Translations under genes and position numbers: made by a program | Part shown: piece by piece, positions 63,240-64,000 of the stretch | Layout of the letters: the number at the start of each line of letters is the position of its first letter | Numbering within the stretch: the first letter of the stretch is position 1 | Source: Desulfovibrio sp. UIB00 | Lineage (GTDB): Bacteria; Desulfobacterota; Desulfovibrionia; Desulfovibrionales; Desulfovibrionaceae | Assembly: GCF_022508225.1 (NCBI RefSeq) | Contig: NZ_JAETXJ010000012.1 | Span: 1 to 64,000 of the forward strand | DNA: 64,000 nucleotides | Direction of reading: 5' to 3' | Notes under the pieces: model-generated | Seen by the model: only the letters and a program-made list of their open reading frames with translations | Told to the model about the DNA's origin: nothing | The model's database searches: none

Positions 63240-63653
63240 TTATTCCCCGCTTCGGGCTTCGGCCAGAGATGCGGCCTTGCCCCACAGGGCTTCAAGGCCG
63301 TAAAGCTCGCGCACCGGCTCCAGAAAAACGTTGACGACAATGTCGTTCATGTCCACCAGAATCCATTGACCGGCGGTGTAGCCTTCCATGCGCAGATATT
63401 CAAAATTGCGCTGGCGGCAAAGTTCGCCCACGCCATCGGCGAGGCTCTGGGCGTGACGCACCGAACCGGCGCTGGCAATGACCAGAGCCTCGGCAAAACC
63501 GCCCTGCCCGGCCATATCGATGCTGACCACGCGCGCGGCCTTATGCTCTTCAAGCCACGTGACCACGTCCGCCAGCTTTTCTTCCAGAGGGGCATCCGAA
63601 TAACGCTTGGGGGCAGTGCCCCCTGCAGGTGAAGAAGAAGTGTTGTTTTCCAT
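63240..63653 (-). CDS. rsfS: Ribosome silencing factor RsfS
   Basis: RsfS binds ribosomal protein L14 and blocks subunit joining when nutrients are low. The 137-residue protein has an extra Ser/Gly/Pro-rich N-terminal 20 residues, then the family blocks ARVVSIDMAGQGGFAEALVIASAGSVRHAQSLADGV and GQWILVDMNDIVVNVF and RELYGLEALW. The start at 63653 is chosen because homology begins soon after it; upstream open frame is excluded. It forms an operon with gpmI. rsfS beside glycolytic gpmI occurs in some Desulfovibrio, as far as I recall. Confidence 0.94.
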   Translation of the reverse strand: MENNTSSSPAGGTAPKRYSDAPLEEKLADVVTWLEEHKAARVVSIDMAGQGGFAEALVIASAGSVRHAQSLADGVGELCRQRNFEYLRMEGYTAGQWILVDMNDIVVNVFLEPVRELYGLEALWGKAASLAEARSGE

Positions 63654-63843
63654 ACCCTGCACATAACGTAAAGACGGGGCAAGAGCAATGGCGCAGCAAG
63701 CCGCCAACGCGCTGAAACGGGCGCGAAATCGCGCCAATCTGTATTGACCGCGCCAGCGCATTGCGGCATACCCAAACGAAGCTTTTCAGGGATCAGCGTC
63801 GCGCTTTTGCGCCGCCAAACGCCAGCCGCAGAAGGAGAGGGCC

Positions 63844-64000
63844 GTGCTTTTCAACATCAAACAGGAAACTCTGCCACGCGAAGAAATGGAGGCGCTGCAA
63901 CTGCGCCGCCTGCGTGATTTGTGCAACCGCGTCTACGCCAACGTGCCCTTTTATCGCAAACGCTTTGACGAGACGGGCATCACCCCTGCCGACATCAAGT
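63844..64000 (+). CDS. Phenylacetate-CoA ligase-like protein (5' part, runs off the window)
   Basis: A frame opens at GTG 63844, with AAGGAGAGG ending 3 bases before it, and stays open to the end of the window (52 codons). The text resembles the N terminus of PaaK-type AMP-forming ligases: [18 protein letters not shown], then [22 protein letters not shown]. In anaerobes such ligases activate aryl acids or act near polysaccharide genes. The catalytic part lies outside. Confidence 0.8.
   Translation, partial: MLFNIKQETLPREEMEALQLRRLRDLCNRVYANVPFYRKRFDETGITPADIK

Overview
The window reads as ordinary chromosome of a GC-rich, sulfate-reducing deltaproteobacterium, most likely a Desulfovibrio. 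This rests on family-level recognition, not on a database search. The markers are: an adenylate kinase whose metal-site residues (Cys129, His135, Cys151, Cys154) fall at the same numbers as in the D. gigas enzyme; a 148-residue flavodoxin with Trp60 and Tyr98 as in D. vulgaris; a HydG maturase for [FeFe] hydrogenase; a Desulfovibrio-type homotrimeric porin; and a small PxxKW cysteine-rich protein. Genes are densely packed on both strands with good Shine-Dalgarno sites. I see no prophage, insertion sequence, CRISPR array, rRNA or tRNA.

Layout. 0.1-18.3 kb: uvrA, a small secreted protein, an EamA permease, a TrmH-type methyltransferase, an ion transporter of the NhaD/CitMHS type, a 171-bp tandem repeat ending in a bidirectional terminator, hydG, a BMP-type binding protein, ald, an exported MsrB-MsrA fusion, galE, a flavodoxin behind a Fur-like box, an uncharacterised radical SAM protein, a small membrane protein and a glycosyltransferase. 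18.4-25.5 kb: a large AsmA-family protein, adk and a membrane diguanylate cyclase. 25.6-34.7 kb: a four-gene minus-strand glycogen operon (debranching enzyme, GT4 transferase, GH57 enzyme, and a 1418-residue fusion of glycogen synthase to glucan phosphorylase). 35.3-40.0 kb: a complete branched-chain amino acid ABC transporter, livJHMGF. 40.1-51.5 kb: the PxxKW protein, an M20 peptidase, mnmG, a PilZ protein, corC-like and lnt, prfB with its programmed frameshift, a degenerate GGDEF-like protein, a FlhG/MinD-type ATPase, an HU-type protein and dapA.

51.6-61.2 kb is a phosphate-starvation region. phoB, phoR, pstB and phoU run on the minus strand; pstS, pstC and pstA run divergently, so the ATPase gene is separated from the permease genes. 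Pho-box-like repeats lie on both sides of the phoB/pstS divergence. A third, three-unit version lies upstream of the neighbouring porin gene, which suggests the porin belongs to the same regulon. 61.4-64 kb: a zinc-ribbon protein, gpmI, rsfS, and the first 52 codons of a phenylacetate-CoA ligase-like gene that runs off the window.

The most interesting signals are the Pho-box set including the porin, the glycogen synthase-phosphorylase fusion in an operon without obvious glgC, glgA or glgB, the 171-bp tandem repeat, matching hairpins between binding-protein and permease genes in two ABC operons, and the exactly conserved RF2 frameshift site. I found no clear candidate for a wholly undescribed system.
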